A DNA stretch of 64,000 nt from Spinacia oleracea (GCF_020520425.1 NC_079491.1:35331449-35395448); one strand, 5' to 3'; positions 25,501-36,350 are shown, numbered from the stretch's first letter. The notes: generated by a model not told the origin, from the sequence alone. Numbers and translations are program-made.

Positions 25501-25832
25501 TTCTTGATGAGCGTAAAAGGTTCATAGGCTACAAACCTTTTAGCCCAATCATCAGGGATATTGTTCAGCATGAGACTCATAACCTTTTTGAGATCCGCAT
25601 CCCAGGCGTAAAATCTCTCAGGGGTCATGTCTCTGGCATAGTAGCTTGGCATGGGATGTGACAGTACATACTCAAGTCCATTGAGTTTGACTATTTCAAC
25701 TAGCTTAGCTTCCCATTCAAGAAAATTTGTCAGGTTCAGCTTGACCATAAGCTCAGAACCCATGATGATGTTTTGATTGTTGTTTGCCATATTAAAACTA
25801 CAATTGAAAAGAATAAACAAATAAATAACCAT
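22548..25832 (-). CDS. Copia Gag-protease-integrase-reverse transcriptase polyprotein
   Basis: 1,094 residues. The natural start is probably the Met at residue 15 (25790, MANNNQNIIMGSEL), because the first 14 residues are hydrophobic and unlike Gag. In order: Gag with a UBN2-like region; CCHC knuckle CLYCDGIGHYKREC (about 270-284); protease WVLDTGCGSHLC (about 313); GAG-pre-integrase LWHCRLGH (about 453) with the CESC zinc partner; integrase D, D, E in HTDVCGP, RSDRGGEY and NGVSERRN (about 516, 577, 612); reverse transcriptase from about 860, with the YVDD box in LVLYVDDILLIGN (about 1013). All expected catalytic residues are present. It ends prematurely by a frameshift just before RNase H. 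The strong domain conservation and near-identical LTRs suggest recent activity of the family. Confidence 0.95.
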   Translation of the reverse strand: MVIYLFILFNCSFNMANNNQNIIMGSELMVKLNLTNFLEWEAKLVEIVKLNGLEYVLSHPMPSYYARDMTPERFYAWDADLKKVMSLMLNNIPDDWAKRFVAYEPFTLIKNLRDICRGSTEDRDLNVHELIESMSGLKVSSPNRCYRMEVQETHVQLLRTKQRVGVPLRFHVDLMCSYFDRLSLLGTPISERMAVSVLLNSLHSRFGRFKQLYLSEPREETVAEFIHLVRKAEIVLDCEAKDLLKARKRPFKKGGKSKGNAKSKQDKSTSSCLYCDGIGHYKRECPKLKEDQKNGTVVPSSGIFVMDCILANSTSWVLDTGCGSHLCSNPQGLRRSRKLSKGEVDLRVGNGARIAALAVGTYYLSLPSGLVLELEECFHVPSLTKNIISVSCLDAKGFSFLIKDNSCSFYFKEMFYGSARLVNGLYLLDHDKQVYNINTKKAKKDDSDLTYLWHCRLGHINLKRLERLQKEGILEPFNLEDYGKCESCLLGKMTKQPFSKVGERANELLGLIHTDVCGPMSTNARGGFSYFITFTDDFSRYGYVYLMKHKSESFDKFKEFQSEVENQLGKKIKALRSDRGGEYLSYEFDDHLKECGILSELTPPGTPQWNGVSERRNRTLLDMVRSMMGQAELPLEFWGHALNTAALTINRAPSKAVEKTPYELWFGKPPNVSFLKIWGCEVYVKRLISDKLHPKSDKCILVGYPKETKGYYFYNTSENKVFVARDGVFLEKDHISKMTSGRKVDLEEIRVEQQTLENAQDDIQDETQRSLEESGENHGQSRNVTPRRSQRYRSQPERYLGILTNESYDVLLLESDEPATYKQAMTSPSSKQWQEAMQSELDSMSENQVWDLVDLPDGYQAIGSKWVFKLKKDKDGKLEVFKARLVAKGYRQVHGVDYDETFSPVAMLKSIRIMLAIAAYYDYEIWQMDVKTAFLNGVLTETVFMTQPEGFEDPKNAKKVCKLKKSIYGLKQASRSWNIRFDEAVSDFGFIKNADESCVYKKVSGSKIAFLVLYVDDILLIGNDIPMLNSVKIWLGKYFSMKDLGEAQYILGIKINRDRSKKMIGLSQSTYINKVLDRFKMADSKRGYLPMFME

Positions 25833-26807
25833 TCACAGTTTCTCTTAATAAACTTAAATTCTAGCATACATGCATAATTCAATGTTTATTAAGCATTTTA
25901 TTCAAATTATGTGTTCCGGCAGGTGTGAATAAAATGATTCCAAGATCCTAAAATCATTGAAGAACTAAGCACAGTTTGTCGACTTAATCCTAGAACATCT
26001 TAGGTAAGCAAAAGCCTTTTGCTAATAGTCTAGAAACTATTCTTGGTTGATAGGTACGTCTAAGAACTTATTAGGTAAACCTATCGAATTTGCCACGACA
26101 TAAAAGGACTCCTTACTTATATCGTTGAGTTTCACCAAAACTAACATGTACTCACAATTATTTGTGTACCTTGCCCCTTTAGGACCAATAAGTAACACCT
26201 CGCTGAGCGAAAACTATTACTAGATTGATGTAAAGGATATCCAAGCAAGTGTATATTTTGGCATGGCACCTTTTAACTCAATTTTTAAGTTTGGAACTTA
26301 AGGCTCTTACTATGTTGGTTAGATTTTAAGTGAACTAAAATCCTTAATCATGCAACATAATCAAGCTTTTGATCTCATGCATTTTAAGACATATTTAAAA
26401 CAATAAATAACTTAAAACATGCATAAGATATTTGTGATCTAGTATGGCCCGACTTCATCTTGAAGCTTTGACTTCAAAGTCCGTCTTGAAAATCTCCGTG
26501 GGAGGCACCATTTTCTTCAAATAGGATAAGCTATAACTAATTACAACTATTTGATGGTTCGCAGACCATATTTGAATTGAAAAATAACTTTGGTACTTTA
26601 GACCAATTACATTCAAATTAATGGTACGCAGACCATATTTTCTATCCTATTTGGGCCATACTAGTCACTTCATAACCTGCAAAACAGTACATATACAATA
26701 TATACCATTCACCCATTCATTATCATGAATGGCCCACATAGCTGGTTAGTAAAACACATTATGCATCACGTAAACATTTGCAGCAATTAATCAAGGGCAC
26801 CAATAAT
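25833..26807 (-). other. Copia leader, part next to gag
   Basis: Non-coding leader of the Copia element. It holds an 11-bp inverted repeat CAAATAGGATA / TATCCTATTTG (26518-26528 and 26643-26653) that encloses two copies of a direct repeat of the gcagaccatattt type. Such a fold could serve in packaging or dimerisation, but that is only inference. Confidence 0.6.
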
Positions 26808-26812
26808 CTACC

Positions 26813-29441
26813 TGTAACACCCCGACAATTCTCTCTTTTCTAAAATAATCTTTTAATATAAAACGTAGAGAATTATCAAGGCATTATCGCCCGTGTGAAA
26901 ACGTAACGGCTTATTCAGAATTTTGCAGCGGAAAACATAAAACTAACTTTAGGTTTATAAATAATCGATTACAGATTTAGTCCCCAAAAATCAACCAACG
27001 AAAATAAGGAAATATAAATAGTATGACAAGTTTAAAGTCCCAATTAACAAACCCAAGTTAACTTAGCAAATCAAAACTAAATACAAGCTCTCTATTCCCG
27101 ATCCCAATGATGCAACATCTTCAAACCTGCAGATGGACAATGCTTATTGATCCTTAGAGACTGCTCATCAAAGATTGGGTCATCACAGGATCAATAAGGC
27201 ATAGCCATGATCAACATGCACAAGCAAAAGCACGTAATCAGCAAAGCTGAGTACTACATACTAAATCAATAATAATCCTAACATGATACTATTAAACGAT
27301 CAATCCTAACATGACACTAATGAACATAAATAAGGGCAGACAAATCATGATAATCTGAAGACCATACTTAACTAGACTAGGCTAGACTGGACTAGACTTT
27401 TATAACAATAATATTATTTTAATTGAAATAGGCAATGGACCGAGTTTTCTAGCTAGACGAGGTACGGGCGCGACTCCGTAACCTCAGTGACCTGCGATAT
27501 CGAGGAACGTTTGACTGAAAATAGGACGCGGTGATCAATCCGGTCCGAATGAAAGGCCATGGGCTACCACCATGAACCCCAACTCCTGTTTGTCCGTCAC
27601 TTTAGACGTGCACAGTCTAAAGCTATTGCTACTCAGTTTCACTTTACATGATTTACAAATTGACACCCTGTTATGACTCAACAATCACATAAGGCATACA
27701 ACTCACATTTATTTACAACTGCTTTTATCCTGGAATTAAGTAAGTGATCACAAAGGCATCAAACAAGACTCATTCCAATTAACTCCAATCTTTTCTTTAA
27801 TACTGATCAACCCCTGAATATGGGTATAAGGTTTCAACTTACTAAATGAGGTCCTCCGCCCTCATAAAGTAGTGAAAAGCTAAAAAGGGAACAACAATTA
27901 ACTGATCTGAATTATATACTAAATACTCTAGTGTTCCCAATCAAACATGTTTGCATCAATCTTCCATACTAACATGTTATAATCCTCAAAATGCAATAAA
28001 GGTTTAATATGTTCATCCAACAGTATCAAACATGCAATTTCAACCTGACTAAGTTCATCAACAACATTAACATAACCAAGTTCATCAATAATACACATGG
28101 TTTCAACAATTAGCACACATTCCAAGCACGCAGGTATGTACGTACCTTGTGTAAACAAACTGATAGGCCACTTTAACACTTTCAAAAGTTGCCTAAAGAG
28201 AATTCTCCGCCTAAAACAACCAACAAATAATCCCAATCAATTTCTAATCATTGGCAACCATAATAAGGCATTCTAAATGCATCCTAAACATATTTAGAAC
28301 ATTCCTCAATATCAAAACTTAAACATTTGATTTCCTAGCATCATGATTATTGAACTAGTGATTGAAATTCGTTGAAAACTTTTTGCAAACATCGTACTTT
28401 AAATTTTCAGCAATATAACTAATTTTAAACTACTCCAAAACATAATTAACATGTTTGAAATCATAAAAACAATAACTTTAATAATTCCTAAACATCCTAC
28501 CATGATTTAAATCATTAAAAACATTAAAATTCATACTTTAAATAATTAAAAATCAATATTTCAATGCATTTATATAATCTGAAAATTAATAATTTAATTA
28601 TGCGAACATATAATTCTTGAAATTCATAATCAAATCATAAAACTTATAATTTAAATTCAAGAAACATAATTAAATTATTAAAACGTAATTAAATTCATTA
28701 ATTAGTTTAGGGTTTAAGGGAATAACCCAAAAGTGAGGGAGAGAAGTTGCTGGCAGGCGGCCGTGGCGGCGCGGCGGCAGGCGGGAAGGTGGCGCAGCGA
28801 CTGGGCAACGCTGTTTGTGGTTGCGGTGGTGCAGGGCCGGGATGGGTGGTGCTGTATTGCGCAGGAAGCAAGGAAGGGCGAAAAGTAAAGAAATAACGAG
28901 AGGAGGAGGAACGATGGGCTGCTGTGTTGGACGACGCTGACGTGCGGTGGTTGCTGACGGTGCGGCAAGGGGCGCAGGGGACGTCGACCAGGTGGTGGTG
29001 GTGGTTGGTGTTCGAGAGCAAAGAGAAGAGGAGGCTGAGTAAATGTACGTGAAAGAAGAAGGAGGAGAAATAAGGAGGGTTTGGGAGTTTTCTTTTGTTT
29101 TCACGTGAATGTTGAAACAAGGGTAGGAAAATTATGGGCTTATTTACTTTGGGCTTTACCAAGTTGGGCTAGGATTAGGATTGAGCTTTAGTGTTTGAAT
29201 CAAAAACTGATTAGGATTGTTTTCCAAATTCAAACGTATTTTCGCAATTCAAATTCTTTACAACATGAAATTCTAAAATCATTTTGATTGCATAAATCGT
29301 TAAAATATTTAGTATGTAATTAAATAAAATAAATATATGTTAATTATATATTTATTACTAAAATTCGTAAATTCTATTTAAATATAAATAACTATACGTT
29401 AAAATATATTAATAAAATTTATAAATTTGCGGGGGATTACA
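26813..29441. mobile_element. Nested 2.6-kb LTR-like element (solo LTR or short non-autonomous element)
   Basis: Ends are TGTAACACCCCGAC on the left and GCGGGGGATTACA on the right, i.e. TG...CA with inverted TGTAA(C/T) termini, and a perfect 5-bp target duplication CTACC (26808-26812 and 29442-29446). It interrupts the Copia leader. No protein domain is visible in 2,629 bp, and I see no internal LTR boundaries, so a large solo LTR, probably of a Gypsy element, is the simplest reading. Near 28,720-29,010 a GC-rich block produces overlapping frames in several phases that I regard as spurious. The rest is AT-rich. Confidence 0.75.
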
Positions 29442-29446
29442 CTACC

Positions 29447-31066
29447 AATTATTCAGTCCTTATTAATTCTAATCAAGTTGTTTTAACCTTAAGGATTTGT
29501 AGACCTAATCAAGAGTTTATGACTAAAATACGCTCCCACTTAAACCAATAAATTCATATGCTTTACTAATTTTAAACATAAAAATGTATTTCTAGTCTAA
29601 CCGGAAACATACAAATTTAATTAAAATTTAAAGCTCATATAAACTTATAATTGAATCCAAAAAAGTTTAATTTAATTTCAGTCGTATTTAAATTAATTCA
29701 TGATTTTAATTTTAGTAAAATAATTAGAATAAATAAAATTTATTATAATTACAATATTCAAAATTAAAATCCAAGAAAATAATTTAAATTATTAATTTTA
29801 AAATTAATTAAAATTACGTGAACTGGAATTTTCAAATTAAACATTCAAAACGATCTTTAATCGTAACGCAAACACCCTACGCGTTGCACGCCCATGGGCC
29901 GCACGCACACAGCCATGGCTGGCCATGTGCGCGCAGCCCATGCGCTCGTCGCATAGCTGCTGCATCCCCATCGCAAGCCTCCGCACGCATTGGTGCTCGC
30001 TGCGCGCGCCAGCGCTCATCGCACGCGAGCTATCGCTCGCAGTGCGCGCGCGACATCGCTCGCTGGGCGCGCGACATCGCTCGCTGGGCGCGCGAGCCAT
30101 CGCTCGCTGGGCGCGCGACATCGCTCGCTGGGCGCGCGACATCGCTCGCTGGGCGCGCGACATCGCTCGCTGGGCGGGCGACATCGCTCGCTGTGCGTGC
30201 GAGCAATGCTGGGCGCAGCGCTCGTGGCACGCGAGCTTGCGCTCGCTGCGCGCGAGGCTGCGCGCTCTTGTGCGAGGCAGCGCGCGTTGTGGCGCAGCTC
30301 GCTTGCTGCCCACACGCGACTTCCTTGGCTCGCCCTTCGCCCATGCCCATTCGTCCATTGCTCGTGGCACACGACACAAGGCAGGGCTGCTGCCTTGTGC
30401 TCGTGCACTACGCCCTTGCTCATTGCATTCGTGCCGCACGGGCGACGAGCTCCCTTGCTCGTCGTCGCATGCCCGCATTATACAACACCCCTTAAGGGTA
30501 ACACGAAGCGTCCATTGCTTTGTGCGTGCAAGTTTTATGAACGAATCGCATAAAAATTTAAAATTTATATTTAAAATTAATGACAAATTAATAAATAATA
30601 TTAATTTCATAATTTTAGGGCGAAAAAATCGAAAATTTATTATCCAATTGATTTCCGATTGTTATGGATTCAAGTCTAGGTCATAAAAATTTAAAATTTA
30701 TCATAAATTTACAATTTTTATGGTGGTTTTTAATCATAGGTTTCTAATTAAATTACAATTAATTATGAAAATTAAATTAATTCTAAATTATTCTAATATT
30801 CAACAAATTAATCATAATTACAAATTAGATTGCATAATTAACAAGACTAGGCATTCAAACTTGTTAAACATATGCAGTAGGTCAATCAAAAATTCAAGAT
30901 TTATCAACAAGAATCGCAAATATTTAATTTAACATCTTAAATTTACGAAATTTTGCATTCTAAAAACTAAAACCTTCGAAAAGTCATAGTTAGGCTTCGA
31001 ATTTGAGAATTCTGGGTTCGGCAGAAAAATACTATTTTTTGTCAAAATTTTAGAATGCCTTTTACA
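29447..31066 (-). other. Copia leader, part next to the 5' LTR, with a GC-rich block
   Basis: AT-rich except for 29,877-30,530, which is strongly GC-rich and alternates cgctcg/gcgcgc words. In that block long frames are open in several phases on both strands because the repeat lacks TA-containing stop codons, so none should be taken as a gene. The bases just inside the LTR (minus strand TGTAAAAGGCATTC) do not resemble the usual tRNA-Met primer site. Confidence 0.6.
30052..30200. repeat. 21-bp GC-rich tandem repeat, seven units
   Basis: Units of GACATCGCTCGCTGGGCGCG(C) start at 30052, 30073, 30094 (23 bp, gagccatcg variant), 30117, 30138, 30159 and 30180. The last two units are degraded. The 21-base period keeps all reading frames open. 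Confidence 0.9.
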
Positions 31067-32463
31067 TGATACATATGACAATTCATAAATCATGCGGAAA
31101 AACCATAAAGCCAGGAAAACATATTATTTACACATAATCATTTAGCATAGTTTAGATGCATACTCTTTGTTGCGTGCCTTCCCTAGCTGCGCCCGAACCG
31201 AACAAGAACAAGTCTTTAGGACTCCAAGTGTCGTCCCTCCGTAGATAGTCCACAGCACGTCCGGATCCGCCTTAAGATTGACCAACTAGAATCGCCCTTA
31301 AGGTACCATTATTTTCGGCACTTTATAGGCAAATGTGTGACTGAATTTTTCTCTCAAAAACTCACTTTGAATACTTTGAAACTTGTTATAAATTGTGAGC
31401 CCTAGCCTCATATTTATAGGGGTATGGAAAGGGAATCGAAATCCTATTCAGATACAAATTAATTAAACCTAGAATCCTACAAGAACTCTAATTTAATTAA
31501 TTTATCAAATAGAATTAGGAATTTAATCATTAACCGAACTCTGCATGTTTTAGGAAACGTGCACGAACACAAACACTTGCACACACACGCACGGCTGCCA
31601 CGATGGGCCCCATGCGTGCGCGCGAGCAGCAGCCCACGCAGCGCCCGCGCTCGCTGCGCGCTGCGCGTGCTGTGCGCGCTGTGCGCGCTGCGCAGCCTGC
31701 TGGGCCTGGCCTTGCGCTGGGCCTGGCGTGGCTGTTTGTGCGGCGCGCTTGGCTTGCTGGGCGATGGCCTGGCTTCGTGCTGGGCCTCGTCCGGCAGGCC
31801 TCGTCCGATGCTTATTCGTACGATGCGCTTCCGATTAAATTTTCCGATTCCGGAATTCATTTCCGATACGAACAATATTTAATATTTCCGATTCCGGAAT
31901 TAATTTCCGTTTCGAACAAATATTTAATATTTCCGTTTCCGGAATTATTTTCCGATTCCGGTAATATTTCCGATTCTGACAATATTTCCGTTTCCGGCAA
32001 TATTTCCGATTCTGGCAATATTTCCATTTCCGATAATATTTTCCGATACGTACCATGTTTCCGTTTCCGGCAACATCTACGACTTGGATAATATTTATAT
32101 TTCCGATACGATCCATATTTCCGTTTCCGGCAATATCATCGTTTCCGGAGTATTCATTTCTTGCCTGTGACGATCTTAGCTCCCACTGAAACCAAGATTC
32201 GTCGGTTCCGAATATTCATAGATGGAGTATTTAATGCCATTAAATACTTGATCCGTTTACGTACTATTTGTGTGACCCTACGGGTTCAGTCAAGAGTAAG
32301 CTGTGGATTAATATCATTAATTCCACTTGAACTGAAGCGGCCTCTAGCTAGGCATTCAGCTCACTTGATCTCACTGAATTATTAACTTGTTAATTAATAC
32401 TGAACCGCATTTATTAGACTTAACATAGAATGCATACTTGGACCAAGGGCATTATTTCCTTCA
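31067..32463 (-). repeat. Copia 5' LTR
   Basis: 1,397 bp, collinear with the 3' LTR with two substitutions seen by eye. Its TATA box (minus sense) is at 31411-31419 and should drive transcription leftward into gag-pol. Confidence 0.95.
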
Positions 32464-32766
32464 ATAATTACTTAAAATACGAGGTATTACATTTGAGGTA
32501 AGGGATGTGTTGGAATTTAAGGCTGGAAAAGTGCACCAAAAACCTATCGGGTTTTCAAAACCCAACCGGTTTTGAGTGCAAGTGGAAAATCGGAGTTGGT
32601 GACATTGCACCGAAAATCGGTCGGTTTTTGAAACCCAGTCGGTTTTGAGGAGAGCAAAATTTATAAATAATTATGATTGCATTCGCGCCCGAGCAGTTTT
32701 GAAAACACCTCTTCGATTTTGTCCGGTTTATTATTATCTCTTTGAATTCCTTTTGTAACAACCCTT
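32464..32766. other. Short spacer with duplicated ccggttttgag phrases
   Basis: Two related phrases, gcaccaaaaacctatcgg...ccggttttgag (32531-32574) and gcaccgaaaatcggtcgg...tcggttttgag (32606-32649), form a diverged direct repeat about 75 bp apart. No gene is seen. Confidence 0.45.
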
Positions 32767-33265
32767 TTGAGTGCTATATATGTGATCAAAGGCTCTAACA
32801 ATCCGGATTTTGTTAATCTGTTTATTGCAGGGTCATGGAAAAAAGCAAAGAAGAAGAACTATGGAGATGCTGCAGTTGGGTGGTGTATTGTGCATAATAA
32901 TAGATTGATTGCACAAGATGGTCAGAAGGTGCAAGCCTTGGATGCTTGTCAAGCGGAAATGAAAGCTATTTTGATTGGAATTCAAAAGGCGGTTGATCTT
33001 CATATACGATGTATAAAGGTTTACACAAGTTGCATGGATATCATCAAGTCCTTCAGACACTACCCTGCTGGTAGAATGGATTTGATCACCATATGTGGTG
33101 ATATCAAAAGAATATCAAATGATCTTGATTGCTGTGTTTTAGAAAAATGTAATAAGGATAAAACTATGAGTGTCAAGAAAATAGCTGTAGATTATAAGCA
33201 ACTTAGGTAGTTTGCGTTTGTGTTTTTTGTTTTGCCTGTTTGCAGTTACTGCCAAAAAAAAAAAA
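32767..33265 (+). pseudogene. 5'-truncated LINE fragment with RNase H-like domain
   Basis: The 147-residue frame (32767-33210) matches the RVT_3/RNase H layout of plant LINEs: NLFIAGSWKK (normally a D before GS/AS), GDAAVGWCIV, ALDACQAEMKAI (conserved E) and KVYTSCMDII (normally TDS). The first and third acidic positions are replaced, so it should be catalytically dead. An A-run in gccaaaaaaaaaaaaac at about 33251-33265 looks like the LINE poly(A) tail. Everything upstream of RNase H is missing. Confidence 0.7.
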
Positions 33266-33951
33266 ACCCTTTTATTGATATTTTAAGTGACTTAACTATT
33301 CCAATTATGTTGAGTTAAGTTGTTTGATGATCCCTCTGATTAAGGAGGTTATTAAACTCTTCATAATCATCTTAAGTCTATTGATGATGGTCATTGGATT
33401 CCTTTGAATCTCTTGGCTTCCTTCATTTGTTTTGATTCCTCCACTAGTCATATGTAACCTTTCTTTTACTGATTTGATGACTGATGAGTGGTTCTTTGTG
33501 GTTATTCTCCATGTTTATGTAGATAATTAATCTCTCATTATTATGAGTCATTTTATTGCTCTTGATGGTCATTGATCTCTTTAGATCGTAGGACTTTCTT
33601 TGGTGGTTGGTTTTCCTAAAACCTTATAGCTTCCTTTACTGCTTGATTGGAGTATTATATATGCTCTTTCATTTTGGAAAAACCAACATGAATAATATTC
33701 ACACTTGTTATCTCTTTTTCCCCTCTTCTTTTCTTCTTTTTGGGCATAAGTTTATGTGGCTCTATCTCATCACCCAAAAGTGCATTTGTGTAATGAGAGT
33801 TGTGTAAAACTTAGGGAAAGAATCGGTGAATACAATTGTGCACCACAGTTGCACCCCAGTTGCACCGAATCTCGTTTTCAAGGCAGTGGTTTGGTTAACA
33901 TGGCGCAACGATTCCCTAAACGCGTTCTTATTCTTATTCTAGTATTTTTCC
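33266..33951. other. No supported gene
   Basis: T-rich sequence between the LINE tail and the MULE fragment. The frames at 33607-33807 and 33756-33977 have no recognisable domain. The second could include degraded transposase sequence because it leads into the MULE fragment. Confidence 0.4.
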
Positions 33952-34392
33952 TTGAATATCCAATATTTACAACATGATGGACATGTCAATTTCCCTATTA
34001 GGTTAACAACTAGGAGTTGTGGTTGTGGGAGGTGGCAAATTTCTGGAATCCCTTACAAGCATGGACTAAGGGTGATATACAACCAAAGGCTCAACCCCAC
34101 TGATTTTGTCTCCCCTTTCTTCAAGTCATATGCATACAAACTAAGTTATGCAGACCACATTCACAACATGTCAGATCCAACTCAGTGGTCGGCCTTTTCT
34201 CTCCCCACCATTCAACCTCCAACCATTAAAAGAGCAGCAGGAAGACCTGCTAAGAAGAGAAATAGAGGGATAAATGAAGCCAAGAAGGGGAAAAGGAATA
34301 GCTTAGTGAAATGTGGAAAGTGCAAAGAGGATGGTCACAACTCAAAGACATGTAAGAGTGGAGGAGCGGCTGCAACTAGACCAAATACTTAA
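33952..34392 (+). pseudogene. MULE transposase C-terminal fragment (SWIM and CCHC zinc motifs)
   Basis: The frame keeps the SWIM-type motif SCGCGRWQISGIPYKHGL, the conserved tail ADHIHNMSDPTQW and a basic stretch RAAGRPAKKR, then the zinc knuckle CGKCKEDGHNSKTC (CX2CX4HX4C). This is the C-terminal layout of MuDR-family transposases in plants. In the SWIM motif the Cys expected before K-H is Tyr. The catalytic part is absent, so it is a remnant. It is unrelated in sequence style to the FAR1-type gene at 47.5 kb. Confidence 0.8.
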
Positions 34393-35344
34393 AAGAGGCT
34401 TGCAAATGGAGCAAGTACTTCAAAGGAGTCTCCAAAGACTATGAAAAAGTCAAAGACAGCTGCATGAGCTTTGACCATGTGTTCGGCTCATTTTTTGTGA
34501 AGTGAAGGTGCACAGTTAAGATCAGTCAGTCAGGTAGGTACAAAGTTAGTTAGAATCAGTTAGTCAGTTTTTGTGAGTCATTGAATGGTTAAACAATCTG
34601 TTAGGTGCATCATTTGTGGCATTTGTGCACATACACTTTAGTGTAGTCACTTTTTGTAAATCTAATATACAAAGACAAGTAATTATGAATATAATCCCTG
34701 TTTATTGCTTTAAATTTGTTACAAACTTCTCTCTACTTCATTGCTAGAAAAATTAGAAATGCAACCATTACTACTCCTATTTTTGTTGCTAAATTGATTT
34801 GTTGTGTCTACTATTTCATCTTCTTCAATTGTTTGAATGTTTCTTGCATTCCCCTGTTTTCTTTATGCCCCTCTTCATCTCTGCCTCCCTTGCTCTGCAC
34901 TTCTTGATGTTTCTGCTCATCTTTGCACCACTTGAAATTGTCACATGGAGCACTTGTAGTAAAGATTTTGTGGATTTTTAGTCCTTTCTGAGCTCCTTAT
35001 GGCAGATCTTCTCCCAGAGTAGCAGTTTTAATTTACTTGGAACTCTTATGTATGATAAGTCTTGGATGGAAGAGGATGATGTTTTTTAATGAGAACTCAT
35101 GGCAAGTTAGGAGAAAATCACACAAAAAAGAGGGGAAAATGAAGAATTTATGTGAAGAAATGTACTATTTATAAGAACAAAGAATCCAACGACTATATTT
35201 GGTTCTTTAGATTTCAGAAAACTGGCTGTTAGAAGCTAATTTAGCACTTTTTGAAACCAAATGGGTATTTGGTAAAATAAGTTTAAAATAGAGGTATTTA
35301 TTGCAATAAGTTTAATAATAGGTGTATTTGGTGAACTATATTTA
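34393..35344. other. No supported gene
   Basis: Downstream of the MULE fragment; may include its 3' region. Frames at 34716-34981 are short, hydrophobic and in overlapping phases, without family resemblance. Confidence 0.4.
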
Positions 35345-35660
35345 CTCCCTCCGTCTCGGAATACTCGCACCGCTTTCCATATAAAGTCGTCCCGGATAAC
35401 TCGCACTATTTCTATAAATGGCAAATTTTTATTAATATTATACTTATCCATGGACCCACCTATATCCCTACCCCCTAAAAAAACATTAAAAGGTAAGTTA
35501 TTTTCAACTACCTCTTTAAAAAAGTTAACACATTTTCCACTATCTATATTAAAAAAAAACTACTCCATTATCAATTACCATCTATTTAAATAATAAGTCA
35601 TTACATTGCATTAAACTCTGTGCCAGTCAAACTAGTTCGAGTATTTCGGGACGAAGGGAG
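35345..35660. mobile_element. Stowaway-like MITE
   Basis: Begins CTCCCTCCGTCTCGGAATAC and ends with the inverted counterpart (GAGTATTTCGGGACGAAGGGAG read in pieces), flanked by TA on both sides (35343-35344, 35661-35662). At 316 bp, AT-rich and non-coding, it fits a Tc1/mariner-type Stowaway MITE. Confidence 0.9.
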
Positions 35661-36350
35661 TATGAATTAACGGAGCTCATAAGGCGTACTTGGTGCTTTC
35701 CGTGAAACCTCGAAGGCATTTCACAAAAAAAACCTTTTTTTATAACTTTAAATATAATTTTCTTAATTTTGTATTATATAAAAAAAAAACAATTGATAGA
35801 TAATGATTTTAAAGAGTTAAATAATTAATTTTATATCTTATTAGTGATTTTTTAAAATGTATATTAAAAAATTATCACTAAAATATAGATTATATTTATC
35901 TATATTATGATAACTTTTAAACATTTGAATTAACTTTTAATCCGGTAAAAAATTGTGCGGCCAAAAAAATTGTGTAATATAATTTCTTCACTTGTGAGTT
36001 AAAAAAAAACATCTCCAAAACGCTTTGGGGAAAAGAGAGTGTCGCAATCAAGCAAGCTTTCAAACAAATAAATAAACAAAAAAAAGTAGCAGCCCACTTC
36101 TCTGGAGTTGTTGCGTCCCTTATTATCCCCTTACAACACATGTTTCCTCATTCCCAGCCTCCCTCTTTCAATCCCCACTATCATGTTATCAGTTATCCTT
36201 AGGCTAATTAGTCTATCCTCTAAATGGACAACTTTTATATAATCTTCTCTATTTATCTTAACTTTTTTAATTAATTAGGTACTAACCCTTTAATTAATTA
36301 AAGATTTTGTATATTTTGCTGCGATAATTTCTAAGTAGTCAGAGAAAATT
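35661..36350. other. Upstream region of the ACR9-like gene
   Basis: Very AT-rich to about 36,000, then more mixed sequence with C/T-rich patches. It should contain the promoter and 5' UTR of the gene starting at 36351. No specific element can be named. Confidence 0.4.

Larger units (their letters stand above)
19544..32463 (-). mobile_element. Full-length Copia (Ty1-like) retrotransposon, minus strand, with nested insertion
   Basis: Two 1,397-bp LTRs (19544-20940 and 31067-32463) bracket a minus-strand gag-pol gene whose domain order (Gag, PR, IN, RT, RNase H) is that of Copia. On the minus strand each LTR begins TGAAGGAAATAATGCCC and ends in ATGTATCA. I see two differences between them (20429/31952 and 20676/32199), so the insertion is young. 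The polypurine tract lies at 20941-20957. The leader between 5' LTR and gag is long (about 2.6 kb after removing the nested element). Flanking 5-mers ggtta (left) and ataat (right) do not match, and I cannot find a canonical tRNA-Met primer site inside the 5' LTR. Confidence 0.93.

Noticed and set aside
28670-29162. Overlapping Ser/Thr/Pro/Arg-rich frames in the nested 2.6-kb element
   Set aside because: Three phases are open at once over a GC-rich stretch, with no signal of a real protein.
30052-30200. CRISPR-like array
   Set aside because: Direct tandem units without spacers in a plant retroelement leader.
29818-30686. Several overlapping open frames of 115-257 codons on both strands
   Set aside because: They come from the GC-rich 21-bp repeat block; the products are A/R/S/C/H-rich strings in every frame and match no family.
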